Positions 9,191 through 19,699 of a stretch of 64,000 nucleotides of DNA are shown here, one piece after another; position 1 is the first letter of the stretch; each line of letters opens with the position of its first letter. Source of the DNA: CAVWQV01 sp963757115 (lineage in GTDB: Bacteria; Pseudomonadota; Alphaproteobacteria; Acetobacterales; Acetobacteraceae); contig CAVWQV010000016.1 in assembly GCA_963757115.1 (NCBI GenBank), forward strand, positions 62,001-126,000, written 5' to 3'. The position numbers and the translations under genes were made by a program. Below the pieces are notes generated by a model, which ran no database searches, was not told where the DNA came from, and saw only the letters and a program-made list of their open reading frames with translations.

Positions 9191-10427
9191 TCAGCACTCC
9201 TTGGGGTCTACCAGGTCGTAGCGGCTGATCACGTCATAGCGCGTCTTGCCCCCGTCCACCTTGCACTGGGCGATGTACATGTTCATGCGGCAGTGCATCT
9301 TGCCTGGCACCATCTCGGCGCCGCCCCCCGGGCCTTGCGCGATCTTGGCGTGGTCCAGCGTCGCGGCGACGTCCTCGCGTCCGAGCTTGCCGCCGTTTTC
9401 CTTGACCGCCGCCTCGTAGAGCTTGATGCCGCGATACATGCCGGTCGCGGCGCTGCCCGCGGTGAACAGATACTTCGTATCCGGAAAGCGCTTGGAGTAC
9501 GCCTCTTGCAGTTGCCGGCTGAACGGGTCGTCGACGGACTGAAAGTAGTCGAGGCAGCTGTAGAGCCCGGCCATCTCCTGTGGCGGATGGTAGTTGAGTA
9601 GGTTCTCGTCGTGGTACACGCACGTAACCACTCCGCCGTTGCGCTGAAAGCCCAACTCGTAGAGCTGCTTCATGAACGGCTGCAGGCCAGGCGGAATGAT
9701 CGTGTTGAACACGCAATCAACCTTGCCGTCAGTGATCTTGCTGATTGTCGCGGAGTATTCCGCCTGGTCGAGCGGGTAGTACTTCCTCGAACACCACCTC
9801 GCCGCCGTTGGCCTCTATCACCTTGCGCGTGTAGCGGTTGAGTAGCTGCGGCCACACATAGTTCGCCGACGGCATGGCGAAGCGCTTCCGCCCTTTCTGC
9901 TTGATGAGATAGGGGATCAGCTCGTCCACCTGCTGCGCCGGGGTCGGCCCGGTGCAATACAGATATTTCGTGCATTCCTGCCCCTCGTAGAGCTGCGGAT
10001 AGATGTAGAGCGTGCGCCCGCGGTTCACGATCGGATCCTTGATCGCCTGCCGCATGGCGCTGGTGATGCCGCCCAGCACCACGTTCACTTTGTGCTCCTG
10101 GATCAGCCGCCGAACGTTGCCGACGGCGATCTTCGGGTCGGACGCGGTATCCTCAAGATGGAGTTCGATGGGTCGGCCGCCGATCCCGCCATCGGCATTG
10201 ATCCGCTCCACGGTGAACTGCGCCACCTGCCAGTCGGCGTTGCCGGAGGGGGCGATCGCGCCCGTTATGTCCGTCGCGATTCCCATCTTGATCGGGTCGG
10301 CCGCGCGCGCAGTGCCAGGGCCCAGCAGCCACCCGGTCGCCGCACTGCCGATCCAACCGTTTGCGGCAAGTGCCGAGGCACCGGCGAGCCATCCGCGTCG
10401 GCCGACGCGAGGCGCGTTATGCGGCAT
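9191..10427 (-). CDS. Substrate-binding protein of urea/short-chain-amide type ABC importer (one frameshift)
   Basis: About 411 residues, type I periplasmic binding fold, closest in style to urea and amide binders (UrtA/FmdD-like). The N-terminus has RRGWLAGASALAANGW, which resembles a twin-arginine signal, and ends ARAADPIKMG. The ligand-cleft region reads VVLGGITSAMRQAIKDP and YIYPQLYEGQECTKYLYCTG. The frame breaks near 9782 (one extra base); after repair it reads VVFEEYYPLDQAEYSAT, a typical motif, and ends SRYDLVDPKEC. Its ATG overlaps the livH stop (TAATG). A formamidase gene 1.7 kb upstream on the same strand fits an amide substrate, which is inference. Confidence 0.87.
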
Positions 10428-11281
10428 TACGTTTTCCCCTGGGCAATAAGGCCTTGCGGCCGGAAGCGCACGATCGCGAGCGCGATCACGAACACGAGCG
10501 GGTCAGCGAGAACGGGAATCACGACCCAGGGCAGGCCGGCCGCGAGCGCGCCCACGGCCGCGGCGCCGAGGATCGGCCCGCTGAAAGTCCCGACGCCACC
10601 CAGCATGACGGAGAGGAAGGACTGCACCAGGAAGCGCGTGCCGATATCCGCGGAAAGCTGATACAGCGGAACGATCAAGGCGCCCGCAAGCCCGGCGAGG
10701 GCCGCGCCGAACGCGAACGTGAGCGCGTACAGTCGCGAGGTGGAAATGCCGCAGCTTCGCGCGAGCATCGGGTTCTCGAGCGCGCCGCGGATGCGCAGCC
10801 CGACGGTCGTCCGGGTCAGCAACAGCCAACTCCCCGCGATCACCACGAGCGTCAGCCCGATGATCACCGTCCGCCACCAGGAGAACTCGAGCCCTCCGAC
10901 CGCAAACGCGCCGGAAATCGGCTCCTCCACCGTCTTGTAGTGGCCGCCGAGCAGGCCGCGCACGGTTTCCCGAATGACGAGGCCGATCGCGAACGTGCCC
11001 AGCATCGCGATGATGGGCGCCTTATACCATCGGCGGATCACCACGCGCTCTAGAATCAGGCCGAGCAGGGCGAGCACGAGCGGGGCCGCGACGATGCCGG
11101 CCCAGATTGGCGCGCCGGCCTCTCGCACGAGATAAACGGTGTAGGCGCCAAGCAGCACGAACTCGCCATGGGCGAAGTTGAAAATGCCCATCATGCTGGC
11201 GATGACGCCAAGGCCGAGCACGATCAGCACCACCACCGACATGAATGCAAGGATGTCGAAGGCGAGCTTGACGTCGATCAT
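10427..11281 (-). CDS. LivH-type ABC transporter permease
   Basis: 284-residue inner-membrane permease. Family features: VLIVLGLGVIASMMGIFNFAHGEFVLLGAY at the N-terminal end, AFGAALAGLAGALIVPLYQL around residues 200-215 and SVMLGGVGTFSGPILGAAA near 235, the usual LivH loops. Ends RFRPQGLIAQGKT. First gene of the importer unit livH-SBP-livM-livG-livF, with overlaps at the SBP junction. It follows the SDR gene by 73 bases. The role is firm, the substrate inferred from neighbours only. Confidence 0.92.
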   Translation of the reverse strand: MIDVKLAFDILAFMSVVVLIVLGLGVIASMMGIFNFAHGEFVLLGAYTVYLVREAGAPIWAGIVAAPLVLALLGLILERVVIRRWYKAPIIAMLGTFAIGLVIRETVRGLLGGHYKTVEEPISGAFAVGGLEFSWWRTVIIGLTLVVIAGSWLLLTRTTVGLRIRGALENPMLARSCGISTSRLYALTFAFGAALAGLAGALIVPLYQLSADIGTRFLVQSFLSVMLGGVGTFSGPILGAAAVGALAAGLPWVVIPVLADPLVFVIALAIVRFRPQGLIAQGKT

Positions 11282-11354
11282 CGGTCGTCGCCCAACCGAG
11301 CCGAAACCGCTTCGGTTCGGGAGAGGGAAACCCGCGTGTTGGCTTGCTGCGTGC

Positions 11355-12116
11355 TCAGAATTGGACGCCGCGGGTCAGCGCGCCGTCAACCACGAGGTTG
11401 GTGCCGCTGATGAAGCTTGCTGCGGGGCTGGCGAGGAACACGGCGGCGCGCGCCATCTCCTCGGGCTTGCCCATGCGTCCGGTCGGGTTGAGCGCGAGCG
11501 CCGACGCGTACAGGTCCGGCATGTCGCGCTCCACCCGGTGCCACACGCCGCCCTCGAAGTATGTGTTGCCGGGCGAGATCGTGTTGGCGCGGATGTTCTT
11601 CGGCGCGAGGTGGTAGGCGAGGCCCTGGGCGTAGTGGATGAGGGCGGCCTTGAACGTGCCGTACGGGCCGGCCGCGAAGTCGATCTCTCGGCCCGATACC
11701 GAGGCGACGATGACGATGGAGGCGGCGTCCGATTTTTCGAGAAATGGCATCGCCGCGTTCACCGCTCGCACCGTCCCCATCATGTCGATGTTGAACTCGC
11801 TCTGCCACGCCGCCTCGTCCGTGCCGATGGCGAGCGCGCTCACATTCGGCACCACGATGTCGAGCCCGCCAAGTTCCCCGGCCGCGTCCGCCACCCAGGC
11901 TCCGAGCGCCGCTCCGTCGCCGACATCGACCGCGCGCCCGGTTGCCGTCACGCCGGTCGCGCGCAACGCGGCGACCGCCGCCTCGACCTCGCCGGGGTTG
12001 CGGGCACAAATCGCGACCGAGGCCCCTTCCGCCGCGAGGGTGTCGGCGATCGCCCGCCCGATCCCCTTCGTTGCGCCGGTAACCAGAGCCTTGCGGCCCT
12101 TCAAACCCAGATCCAT
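11355..12116 (-). CDS. SDR family NAD(P)-dependent oxidoreductase
   Basis: 253-residue classical short-chain dehydrogenase. Rossmann motif TGATKGIG at residues ~14-21, the NVSA-type strand (VPNVSALAIG) near 90, catalytic Ser in IVIVASVSGRE and the Tyr-Lys pair in PYGTFKAAL (residues ~152-156). The C-terminus has SGTNLVVDGALTRG, the usual SDR tail. It lies between formamidase and the Liv-type importer on one strand, so it may act on a product of the same pathway, or may simply be co-transcribed. Substrate unknown; the fold and cofactor class are secure. Confidence 0.9.
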   Translation of the reverse strand: MDLGLKGRKALVTGATKGIGRAIADTLAAEGASVAICARNPGEVEAAVAALRATGVTATGRAVDVGDGAALGAWVADAAGELGGLDIVVPNVSALAIGTDEAAWQSEFNIDMMGTVRAVNAAMPFLEKSDAASIVIVASVSGREIDFAAGPYGTFKAALIHYAQGLAYHLAPKNIRANTISPGNTYFEGGVWHRVERDMPDLYASALALNPTGRMGKPEEMARAAVFLASPAASFISGTNLVVDGALTRGVQF

Positions 12117-12152
12117 TTCGCTCCCCCGCCTCTCCGGCCGCTGCCTGCGCGC

Positions 12153-13156
12153 TTAACCGAGGTAGGTTTTCAGCACGGACGCACCCACGGTGTATTTCGG
12201 ATCGACCATGTTGCCGAGCCGCACGCGGCCTGCCTGCGTCAGAAGAAGTACGCCTCGATCTCGTCGAAGCCGAAATCCGCCACGAGCCACCGGGTGAGCT
12301 CGCGATAGGCGATGCGCGCCGCGTCCTCGAGCGGGCGGGCGCTGCCGATCGTCATGATCATCCGCTCGGTCTCGAGCCGCGGCCACGCGAGCGGCCAGTT
12401 CTTGATCAGGTCGATCTGCACGGTGGTGGTGGACGGGATCTCGACCGCGACCCCGCACAGTTCGCCGTCACCCTGCGTCGCGTGGCAGTCGCCCAGATAC
12501 AGATAGGCGTCCTTGTGGTGGACCGGGAAATAGACGACCGCGCCCGGTGCGACGTCCGGCAGGTCCATGTTGCCGCCCCAATAGTCGGGTTGCAGCGAGG
12601 AGACTGCCTCGATCTCGGGGCTCACCCCGAGCGTGCCGATGAACGGCTCATAGGGCAGGGTGATCCGGCTGTTGAAGCGGATGCCCCCTTCCGTCACCTC
12701 CATCTTCTTGACGTGCTCGGGCAGCGGTGGATTGAGCAGGGCCGTGCTGCCGGTCGCGACCAGCCCGCCGAACTCGGTGATCAGCGCAGTGGTGCCGACC
12801 GGCTGCGGGCCGCGAGGCACGATGGACAGGATGCGGACGCACAGCGCGTCACCCTTCTCGGCGCCCGCGACGGCGATCGGGCCGTTCTGCGGATTGAGGA
12901 ACGGCACCTGCAGCTTGTCACTCGGCCGGTCGGCCTCCGTCTTGAGCCGCCCCTCGAACGCATCGTGCGTCTCGGCCACGACCACGTCCCCGGGCTCAAT
13001 GCGCAAGACGGGCTCGGCGTAGGGGCCGTACACGTAGTGATACTTTCCCTGCCGCGCTTCGGTCAGGTGGTGCGTCGCGCCGGGCTTGCCGCCCGCGAGC
13101 GCCTTGCGGGCCATGTACGATCTGTCGAAGCCAATCTGCCAAAGCGAGCCTCGCAT
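12153..13156 (-). CDS. Acetamidase/formamidase family amidohydrolase (frameshift near C-terminus)
   Basis: About 334 residues. FmdA/AmdA-family enzymes release ammonia from formamide, acetamide or related amides. Family features: THHLTEARQGKYHY near the start, VLRIEPGDVVVAETHDAFEG, IGTLGVSPE, GGNMDLPDV and the active-site block YLGDCHATQGDGELCG. The frame breaks near 12243, where one missing C separates EIEAYF from LLTQAGRVRLGNMVDPKY, the conserved end. Start is ATG 13156; an internal ATG (MARKALAGG) is another option. It heads the operon that also encodes an SDR and an amide-like ABC importer. The neighbouring transporter supports a short-amide substrate. Confidence 0.88.
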
Positions 13157-13449
13157 CGGTTACGCCCCTCGTAGAGCGCATAAAGCAACATACAGTTACG
13201 CTGCGCGCCGCGCCTCCCGGGGTCAAGCGGCCGTGCTTGGCGTCGGTTCGTCGGGCCTCGCACGCAAGTTCCGCGCCATTAGGCTGGCCGGGACTGTCAC
13301 CGACCCTCTCCCCAACAAAGTAGCTGTCGTCACGGCCGGGCTTGGCCCGCGATCGGTTTAGCCGCGGACGTGGCGCTCGGGCTCAACTCCCTGTTGCCCG
13401 GATCGGCGGGCTCCGTTAGGGGTCGCATCAACGAAGGTGTGGGTAGGGA
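13157..13449. other. Divergent intergenic region
   Basis: About 290 bases between the formamidase (minus) and MFS (plus) genes. It must contain both promoters. No small gene or strong hairpin stands out. A GGGTAGGGAG purine run at 13441-13450 is the ribosome site for the MFS gene. Confidence 0.5.
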
Positions 13450-14782
13450 GTGAGCGCCTTGGAACAGACCACGATCGCGAAGGTCACGCGACGGATCGTG
13501 CCCTTCCTGATGCTTTGCTACTTTGTCGCCTATCTCGATCGCGTGAACGTCGGGTTTGCGGCGCTTGAAATGAATAAGTCGCTCGGGTTGTCGAGCATTG
13601 CGTATGGGTTCGGCGCCGGGATTTTCTTTTTCAGCTACTTCGTCTTCGAGGTGCCCTCAAATCTCGCCCTAGAGCGGTTCGGCGCGCGCAAGTGGATCGC
13701 CCGCATCATGCTCTCCTGGGGAATCCTGTCGGGCGCGATGGCGTGCATCCCGTGGCTCGGCCGGCTGACCGGGCTCGGCAACGAGAATGCGTTCTACGGA
13801 GTGCGCATCCTGCTGGGCGCCGCCGAGGCGGGGTTCTTCCCTGGCATCATCTTCTATCTCACGCTCTGGTTCCCCGCTGTCTATCGCGCCCGTATCGTGG
13901 GCTACTTCATGGCGGCGATCCCGCTTTCCTCCGTGATCGGCGCCCCCGTGTCCGGCTTCCTGCTCTACATGCACGGTGCGCTCGGGCTTGAGGGCTGGCA
14001 GTGGCTGTTCATCATCGAAGCAGTCCCCGCGGTCGTGTTGGCCTTCGTCGTGTTCTTCTACCTGACCGACCGCCCGACAGAGGCGACGTGGCTGGAGCCG
14101 GGCGAGCGCGAATGGCTGGCCAACCGGCTCACCGCCGAGTCCGAGGCGCGCGTCAGGGCGCATGGCATAACCGTCGGGAAGGCCATATTTAACCCGCGAG
14201 TGTTGAGTCTCTCCGCGGTCTACTTCGCCATCGTCGCGACGAACTACGGGACAGCGTACTGGCTGCCGCAAATCATCAAGGCGTTCGGCCTGTCGAACCT
14301 GCAAACGGGCCTAGTCGCCGCCTTGCCATACGTCGTGGGCACTATCGGCATGGTCTGGTACGGCCGCCGCTCCGATCGCACCATGGAGCGTAAGGGCCAT
14401 GCCGCGGTGGCGCTCGCGATCGCCGCCATCGGCATCGGCGGCTCCGGGCTCCTCGCTGATCCCACCCTGAAGATGGCCGCCTTGTGTGTGGGCACGTTCG
14501 GAAGTCTTCGCGGTATTGCCGGTATTTTGGATTCTGCCCACCGCGTTCCTGAGCGGCGCCGCGGCCGCAGCCGGGATCGCCGTCATCAATTCCATCGGCA
14601 ATCTCGCGGGCTTCGCAGGGCCGTTTGTGATGGGCTGGTTGAAGGATGCCACGGGCAGCTTCAGCGCCGGGCTGCTGGTCATTGCCGGCGTCGCGGTGGT
14701 CGGCGTACTGGTGGTGCTAGTCATGCCGCACGAGGCCGCGCTCGAGCAGTCGGCGGACGCCAAGCTCACGCCAGCGGAGTAG
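13450..14782 (+). CDS. MFS transporter, anion:cation symporter (ACS) family (one frameshift)
   Basis: About 444-residue inner-membrane carrier with ~12 hydrophobic segments. The ACS-family signature YLDRVNVGFAALEMN is in the first loop; FFPGIIFYLTLWFP and WQWLFIIEAVPAVVLAF are also typical of tartrate/phthalate/hexuronate carriers. The frame breaks at 14502-14503 (an extra A in GAAG), after which VFAVLPVFWILPTAFLSG continues to LTPAE at 14782. GTG at 13450 is the first start, but TTG at 13459 (MEQTTIAKV) has better spacing from GGGAG. The segment around the stop codon is repeated in tandem. The substrate is probably an organic acid. Confidence 0.87.
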
Positions 14783-14832
14783 GGCTCCAGCGGAGTAGGG
14801 CGACTAGGCCGGGCGGCCCTGAAGAAGCGTCC

Positions 14833-15892
14833 TTAGTCGTCGGCGGCGTGCACGGTTTGGTGAACGAAGGCCAGCTTCTCGATCGCCGGCGGCGACAGGA
14901 TGAACGGGTAGAGGTCGGCCGCGCCCACGCAGCGGTTCATGCTGTTCATGGCGAAGCTCATCGGCAGCCAAGCGTCGATGATCCGGCCGAAATTGCCCGG
15001 CTCGTGCGGGTCGAAGTCGACCTCGGCGGCCAACTCATGCTCGGGGTCGACGCGCGGGCTGATGCTCATGCCGAACGCGCGCGCCATCTCCAGGGTGTCG
15101 ATGATGTGGAGATAGTGCGCCCACGTTTCGGCCCAGTCCTCCCACGGATGGGAGGTCGCGTAGCTGCTGACGAAGTGCTCCTGCCAGTCCGCCCTCGCGC
15201 CCACGGCGTAGTGCCGGCGCAATGCGGCGTTGTAGTCTTCTCGATCGTCGCCGAACAGCGCGCGACAGGCCTCAAGACGGCCTCCGTCGCAAATCAGAAT
15301 GTCCCAGAAGTGATGCCCGACCTCGTGGCGGAAATGACCGAGCAGCGTGCGGAGCGGCTCGCGCATCAGAACCCGCCGTCGCTCCCGCTCGGCATCGTCG
15401 GCTTCCGCGAGTGCGACGGTGATTACGCCGTCATCATGGCCAGTCATCACCTTGGGGCCGGAGGGCGGGTCGGCGAGGAAGTCGAACACCAGCCCGTGCG
15501 CTGGGTCCTCAATCCGGTCGCGGAGCGGCAGCCCGAGCCGTAGCAAGCTGTAAAACAAGCGGTGCTTGGCCAGTTCGAGCCTACGCCAGGGTTCGAGGTT
15601 CTCCGGCAACGAAAGGTTCGGAACGGTCCGGTTGTGGCGGCACGCGGTGCAGTAGCGCGCCGGCGAACCCGCCGGAATGAGCCAATTGCAGGCATCGTCA
15701 CTCGGAATTGGCGCAGAACCGATACGCTGGGTCGTCGCTGGCCTCGAGCGGTCGCCAGACCTCGCCGTCAGGTTGGAGGGCGGACAGCAGCACGTCCGTC
15801 GGAAGATAGCCGAGGCGGGAATTGCAACGTTCGCATCGGACGTTCTCGAAATACAGAACTTGCCCGCACTTCTGGCACTTGAAAAGTTTCAA
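14833..15892 (-). CDS. Zinc-ribbon domain plus putative zinc metallopeptidase (one frameshift)
   Basis: About 353 residues. The N-terminus is a zinc ribbon with CxxC pairs: CQKCGQVLYFENVRCERCNS, then later YRFCANSE and, after a break near 15700, CNWLIPAGSPARYCTACRHN. The C-terminal domain has the HExxH motif in FRHEVGHHFWD (around residue 160 of the second segment) and DWAETWAHYLHI, which matches the putative zinc-binding metallopeptidase family (Peptidase_Mx type, usually with this same N-terminal ribbon). One base is extra, or two missing, at ~15698. Cytoplasmic, no signal peptide. Physiological role unknown. Confidence 0.82.
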
Positions 15893-15980
15893 GGGATTTT
15901 CCGTCGATAGTGGGAGCCAGAATTACGCAGGCAAGAGCCGTGCCGCGCAGCCTGCGGCCGCCGCGGAACGCTCCGCGAGG

Positions 15981-16760
15981 TCAGCAGCGATGCGGCTGCA
16001 GCGTGAACTCCGACATGGCGCCGTTCATCACGAACTCGCCAAAATCCATCTGCAGGCCGTCCGCAACGCCGTTCTCCCAATAGCGCATCCCTACCTGATA
16101 GTCGGGGGTCTGCGCATTCTTGTCGTGATCGAAGAACGAGATGCGAACTCGCGCGCTTGGGAGGCTGGAAAGCTCCGGCCATTTCGATTGCGCCGGGGTG
16201 TCCCACTTGATTACGGTTACAAAACTGTCCTGAGCGCCGCCATCGACCGTGCCGTCGAACAACGGAATGTTGAGGAACTTCTTGCCGCTTCGCGCCGCAG
16301 CGAGGATCGCCTCTGTGTGCGCCATGGGGAACAGCGTGCCGGCCGGAAGCGGCTTCACGTCCTGCCCCGGGGTCGTGTAGTGGGCTTCGCCGGAGCCGCC
16401 ACTCGCCACGAGCTTGGCTTCTCCGTCGGTTTCGCTGGTGACAGCGCTGTCGGTCATCTGCTTCATGTGGAACCGGAACGCCAGCCCGTCCTTCAACTCC
16501 CATGTGGCATAGTCGGACACCATCTGGATGTCCTGGCCGTCGTGGTTGGTAACGGTCATGTCGAGCCGCTGCCGAACGGCCCAGCCGTCACACGCATCTG
16601 TAACCTCATAGCCCATGGTGCCGCTTGCCGCGACGATGTCGCCCGAGCGGCCCGGGTCCATGGTCAGGTTGTAAAGCGCCCGGTGCGCCGCGAGGTCGGT
16701 CGCGTGCGAGGTTCCCGCAAGGAGCAGGCAAAAGGCCGCAACGGCGGCGGGGAAGCGCAT
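15981..16760 (-). CDS. eipB: EipB/DUF1849 family periplasmic cell-envelope integrity protein
   Basis: About 259 residues with signal peptide (AAVAAFCLLLAGTSHAT). It matches the EipB family in alphaproteobacteria, a periplasmic beta-spiral protein needed for envelope integrity. The two Cys that form the conserved disulfide are visible in TDACDGWAV and at the C-terminus (QPHRC). Other family strings: HRALYNLTMDPGRSGDI, YEVTDACDGW, ISFFDHDKNAQTPDYQVGM. I prefer ATG 16760 over TTG 16772 because GGAG lies six to seven bases upstream. It sits downstream of aspS with a 136-base gap and is probably expressed alone. Confidence 0.83.
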   Translation of the reverse strand: MRFPAAVAAFCLLLAGTSHATDLAAHRALYNLTMDPGRSGDIVAASGTMGYEVTDACDGWAVRQRLDMTVTNHDGQDIQMVSDYATWELKDGLAFRFHMKQMTDSAVTSETDGEAKLVASGGSGEAHYTTPGQDVKPLPAGTLFPMAHTEAILAAARSGKKFLNIPLFDGTVDGGAQDSFVTVIKWDTPAQSKWPELSSLPSARVRISFFDHDKNAQTPDYQVGMRYWENGVADGLQMDFGEFVMNGAMSEFTLQPHRC

Positions 16761-16896
16761 GGGCGTCTCCAAAGAACAACCGGTCAGACATAAGCGGCAG
16801 ATCGCACACTGCCAGGAGCCCGCGCCTGCATCGATGCAATTCCGCGCGTGCGTCGGCCTTCTCCGTTCACCTTTCGGCTAATAAGGCGGCAGACGC

Positions 16897-18682
16897 TCAC
16901 GGTTTTGGCTTGGGCGCCAGCTCGACACGCAACGAAAGCTCGCGCAGCCGCTCGGGTGCCACCGGGGCCGGGGCGCCCATCATCAGATCCTCGCCCCCCT
17001 GGTTGAGCGGGAACAGGATGACCTCCCGGATGTTAGGCTCATCAGCGAGCAGCATGACAATGCGGTCGATGCCGGGGGCCGAGCCGCCGTGCGGCGGCGC
17101 GCCGTAGCGGAAGGCGTTCAACATGCCGCCGAACCGCGCCTCCACCTCGTCCGCCCCGTAGCCGGCGATCGCGAAGGCGCGCAGCATGATGTCTGGCCGG
17201 TGATTACGGATGGCACCCGAGGACAGCTCGACCCCGTTGCAGACGATATCGGTACTGGAACGCCTTGATGGTGAGCGGGTCCTGGGTTTCGAGCGCCTCC
17301 ATCCCGCCCTGCGGCATCGAGAACGGGTTGTGGCTGAAGTCCACCTGGCCGGTTTCCTCGTTCAGCTCGTACATCGGGAAGTCGGTGATCCAGCAGAAGC
17401 GGAACGTATTGCTTTCGAGCAGATCGAGCTCCTGGCCGAGCCGAGTGCGCACCGACCCGGCAAAACGCGGCGCTTCATCCTTCTTGCCGGCGGCGAAGAA
17501 CACGGCGTCTCCGGCGGCAAGCCCGCACGCGCTGCGGATCGCTTCGGCGCGCTCAGCTTCGAGGTTGCGGGCGATCGGCCCTTTCGGTCCCTCGGCGTCG
17601 AACACGATATAGCCGAGGCCGCCCGCACCCTCGGCGCGCGCCCATTCATTGAGCTTGTCGAAAAAGCTCCGGGGCTGCCCCCCACAGCCCGGTGCCGGGA
17701 TCGCGCGCACCACTCCGCCCGAGGCGGCGATGCGCGCGAACAGACCGAAGCCCGATCCTGCGAAGTGTTCCGTGACATCCGTGATGCGGAGCGGGTTGCG
17801 GAGGTCAGGCTTGTCCGTCCCGAACTCGAGCATGGCCGTGTCGTACGGGATGCGCACGAACGGCGGCTCAGTCACCGCGCGACCGCCGCCGAACTCAGTG
17901 AACACGCCGGCGATGACCGGCTCGATCGTGTCGAATACGTCCTCCTGGGTCACGTAGCTCATTTCGAAATCGAGCTGGTAGAACTCGCCCGGGGAGCGGT
18001 CGGCGCGGGAGGCTTCGTCGCGAAAGCACGGGGCGATCTGGAAGTAGCGGTCGAACCCCGCCACCATGATGAGCTGCTTGAACTGCTGCGGGGCTTGCGG
18101 CAGCGCGTAGAACTTGCCCGGATGCAGCCGGGCGGGAACCAGGAAGTCGCGCGCACCCTCGGGACTGGAGGCGGTCAGGATCGGGGTCTGGAACTCGGTG
18201 AAACCCCGCTCGATCATGCGCCGGCGGATGGAGGCGATCACCGCCGCGCGCAGCACCATGTTGCGGTGGAGCTTCTCGCGGCGGAGGTCGATGAAGCGAT
18301 AACGCAGCCGCAGTTCCTCGGGGTAGCGCTCGTCCCCCGCAACTTGCATCGGCAGCACTTCGGCCGCCGACTGCACGACGAGTTCCGACGCTCGGAGCTC
18401 GATCTCCCCCGTTGGTAGCCGCGGGTTGACGGTCCCCGGCTCGCGCCGGACGATCTCGCCCGTCACCGTAATCACGCTTTCGACCCGGAGCGCATCGGCC
18501 GCGGCGAAGGCCGGGCTGCCCACAGCGAACACGCATTGCGTCAGGCCGTAATGGTCGCGGAGATCGATGAACAACAGCCCGCCATGGTCCCGCTTGCTAT
18601 GCACCCAGCCCGACAGGCGTGCGATCTGGCCGGCATCGGCCGCCCGGAGCGCGCCGCAGTCGTGGGTTCGGTAGGCGTGCAT
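16897..18682 (-). CDS. aspS: Aspartyl-tRNA synthetase (one frameshift)
   Basis: About 595 residues, the bacterial-type AspRS length with the GAD insert. Order: OB-fold anticodon domain (LSGWVHSKRDHGGLLFIDLRDHYG), class II motif 2 in FRDEASRADRSPGEFYQLD, GAD-like insert, and motif 3 GGSAPGIDRIVMLL. The frame breaks at ~17251 (one extra base): AFQY then DIVCNGVELSSGAIRNH in the next frame. This is an essential enzyme and no second copy is seen in the window, so a true null is unlikely. It charges tRNA-Asp (and perhaps tRNA-Asn, if the organism lacks AsnRS; not decidable here). Confidence 0.93.
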
Positions 18683-18739
18683 GGAGATCCTGGGCTGGGC
18701 GGGAGGCGGAGGTCGCTGCCCGCTTAACGGAAGGGGTGT

Positions 18740-19573
18740 TCAGCTTTCGGCGATCACCGGATTGCGTAGCAGGCCGACCCCGGTGACTTCCACTTCGACC
18801 GTGTCGCCCGGCTTCAACCATTTTGGCGGCTTGAAGTAGGCCCCGACGCCCCCCGTGGTGCCGGTGACGATCACGTCCCCTGGCTCGAGCTGGGTGAACG
18901 TCGAGCAGTATTCGATCAAGGTCGGGATGTCGAAGCAAAGATCGCTGACCGGCGCGCGCTGGCGTTCCTCGCCGTTGACCCGGCACATCAAGGTGCTTTC
19001 CCGGATGTCGGCGATCTCGTCCGCAGTCACGAGGAAGGGGCCGAACGCGCCCGAGTGATAGAAGTTCTTGCCCGGCGTGAACTGGCCGGAGTGACGCTGC
19101 CATTCGCGGACGGAGCCGTCATTGTAGCAGGCGTAGCCGGCGACCACGCTTTGCCAGGCGGACTTGGCGACATGCCGGCAGGTCTTGCCGATAACAACGG
19201 CGAGTTCGCCCTCGTAGTCGAAGGTTTCGGACGCTTTCGGCGCGATTAGCGGCTGGCCGTCGCCCACTTGGCTATTGGGGAAGCGGACGAAGATGATCGG
19301 CTTCTCCGGCGGCTCGCGGCCGCCTTCCTTGATGTGGCTCGTGTAGTTGAGGCCGACGCAGAGGATCTTCTCGGGGTCGGGAATCGGCGGCAGCAACGTA
19401 ACATCCGCGAGCTGTACGTCCGGCCCCTCCTTGTCGGCGAACTTGACCGTGTCGAGCTTGGTGAGCGCCTGGCGCAGGGTTGGCGCCTCGATGCTGCAGT
19501 CGACGATGCCGGAGCCGACCACGACACCCCAGCTTTCGGTGCCGTCCGCGCGGCGATAACTGGCGAGCTTCAT
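18740..19573 (-). CDS. Fumarylacetoacetate hydrolase (FAH) family protein
   Basis: 277 residues, the usual length for the short FAH-family hydrolases and decarboxylases. Family features: ILCVGLNYTSHIKEGG (residues ~70), the metal-binding core SETFDYEGELAVVIG, VAGYACYNDGSVREWQ, GKNFYHSGAFGPFLVTADE and EPGDVIVTGTTGGVGA. Acidic residues in the E-G-E strand and downstream bind the divalent metal. These enzymes cleave C-C bonds in acylpyruvates or hydrate and decarboxylate 2-oxo acids. It is adjacent to aspS but probably separate from it, and lies near a hydrolase and an NHL-repeat gene. Exact substrate is unknown. Confidence 0.9.
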   Translation of the reverse strand: MKLASYRRADGTESWGVVVGSGIVDCSIEAPTLRQALTKLDTVKFADKEGPDVQLADVTLLPPIPDPEKILCVGLNYTSHIKEGGREPPEKPIIFVRFPNSQVGDGQPLIAPKASETFDYEGELAVVIGKTCRHVAKSAWQSVVAGYACYNDGSVREWQRHSGQFTPGKNFYHSGAFGPFLVTADEIADIRESTLMCRVNGEERQRAPVSDLCFDIPTLIEYCSTFTQLEPGDVIVTGTTGGVGAYFKPPKWLKPGDTVEVEVTGVGLLRNPVIAES

Positions 19574-19699
19574 GGCGGGCCTCCTGTCAACCGGGCGCCA
19601 TGGTTACTTGCGGCCCCGGGTCCGGGCAACTCCCGGCACGTCGGGATAGTGTTGCGGCTGGCGAACGGGCGGACCTCGACGACGACGAACGAACATAGC

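Noticed and set aside
13450..15543. A long plus-strand open frame of nearly 700 codons
   Set aside because: It begins as the MFS gene, then continues after a frameshift as noise antisense to the metallopeptidase. The protein there is Arg-rich and has no domain.
17210..18418. A 402-codon plus-strand open frame
   Set aside because: Antisense to aspS, with no recognisable motif.
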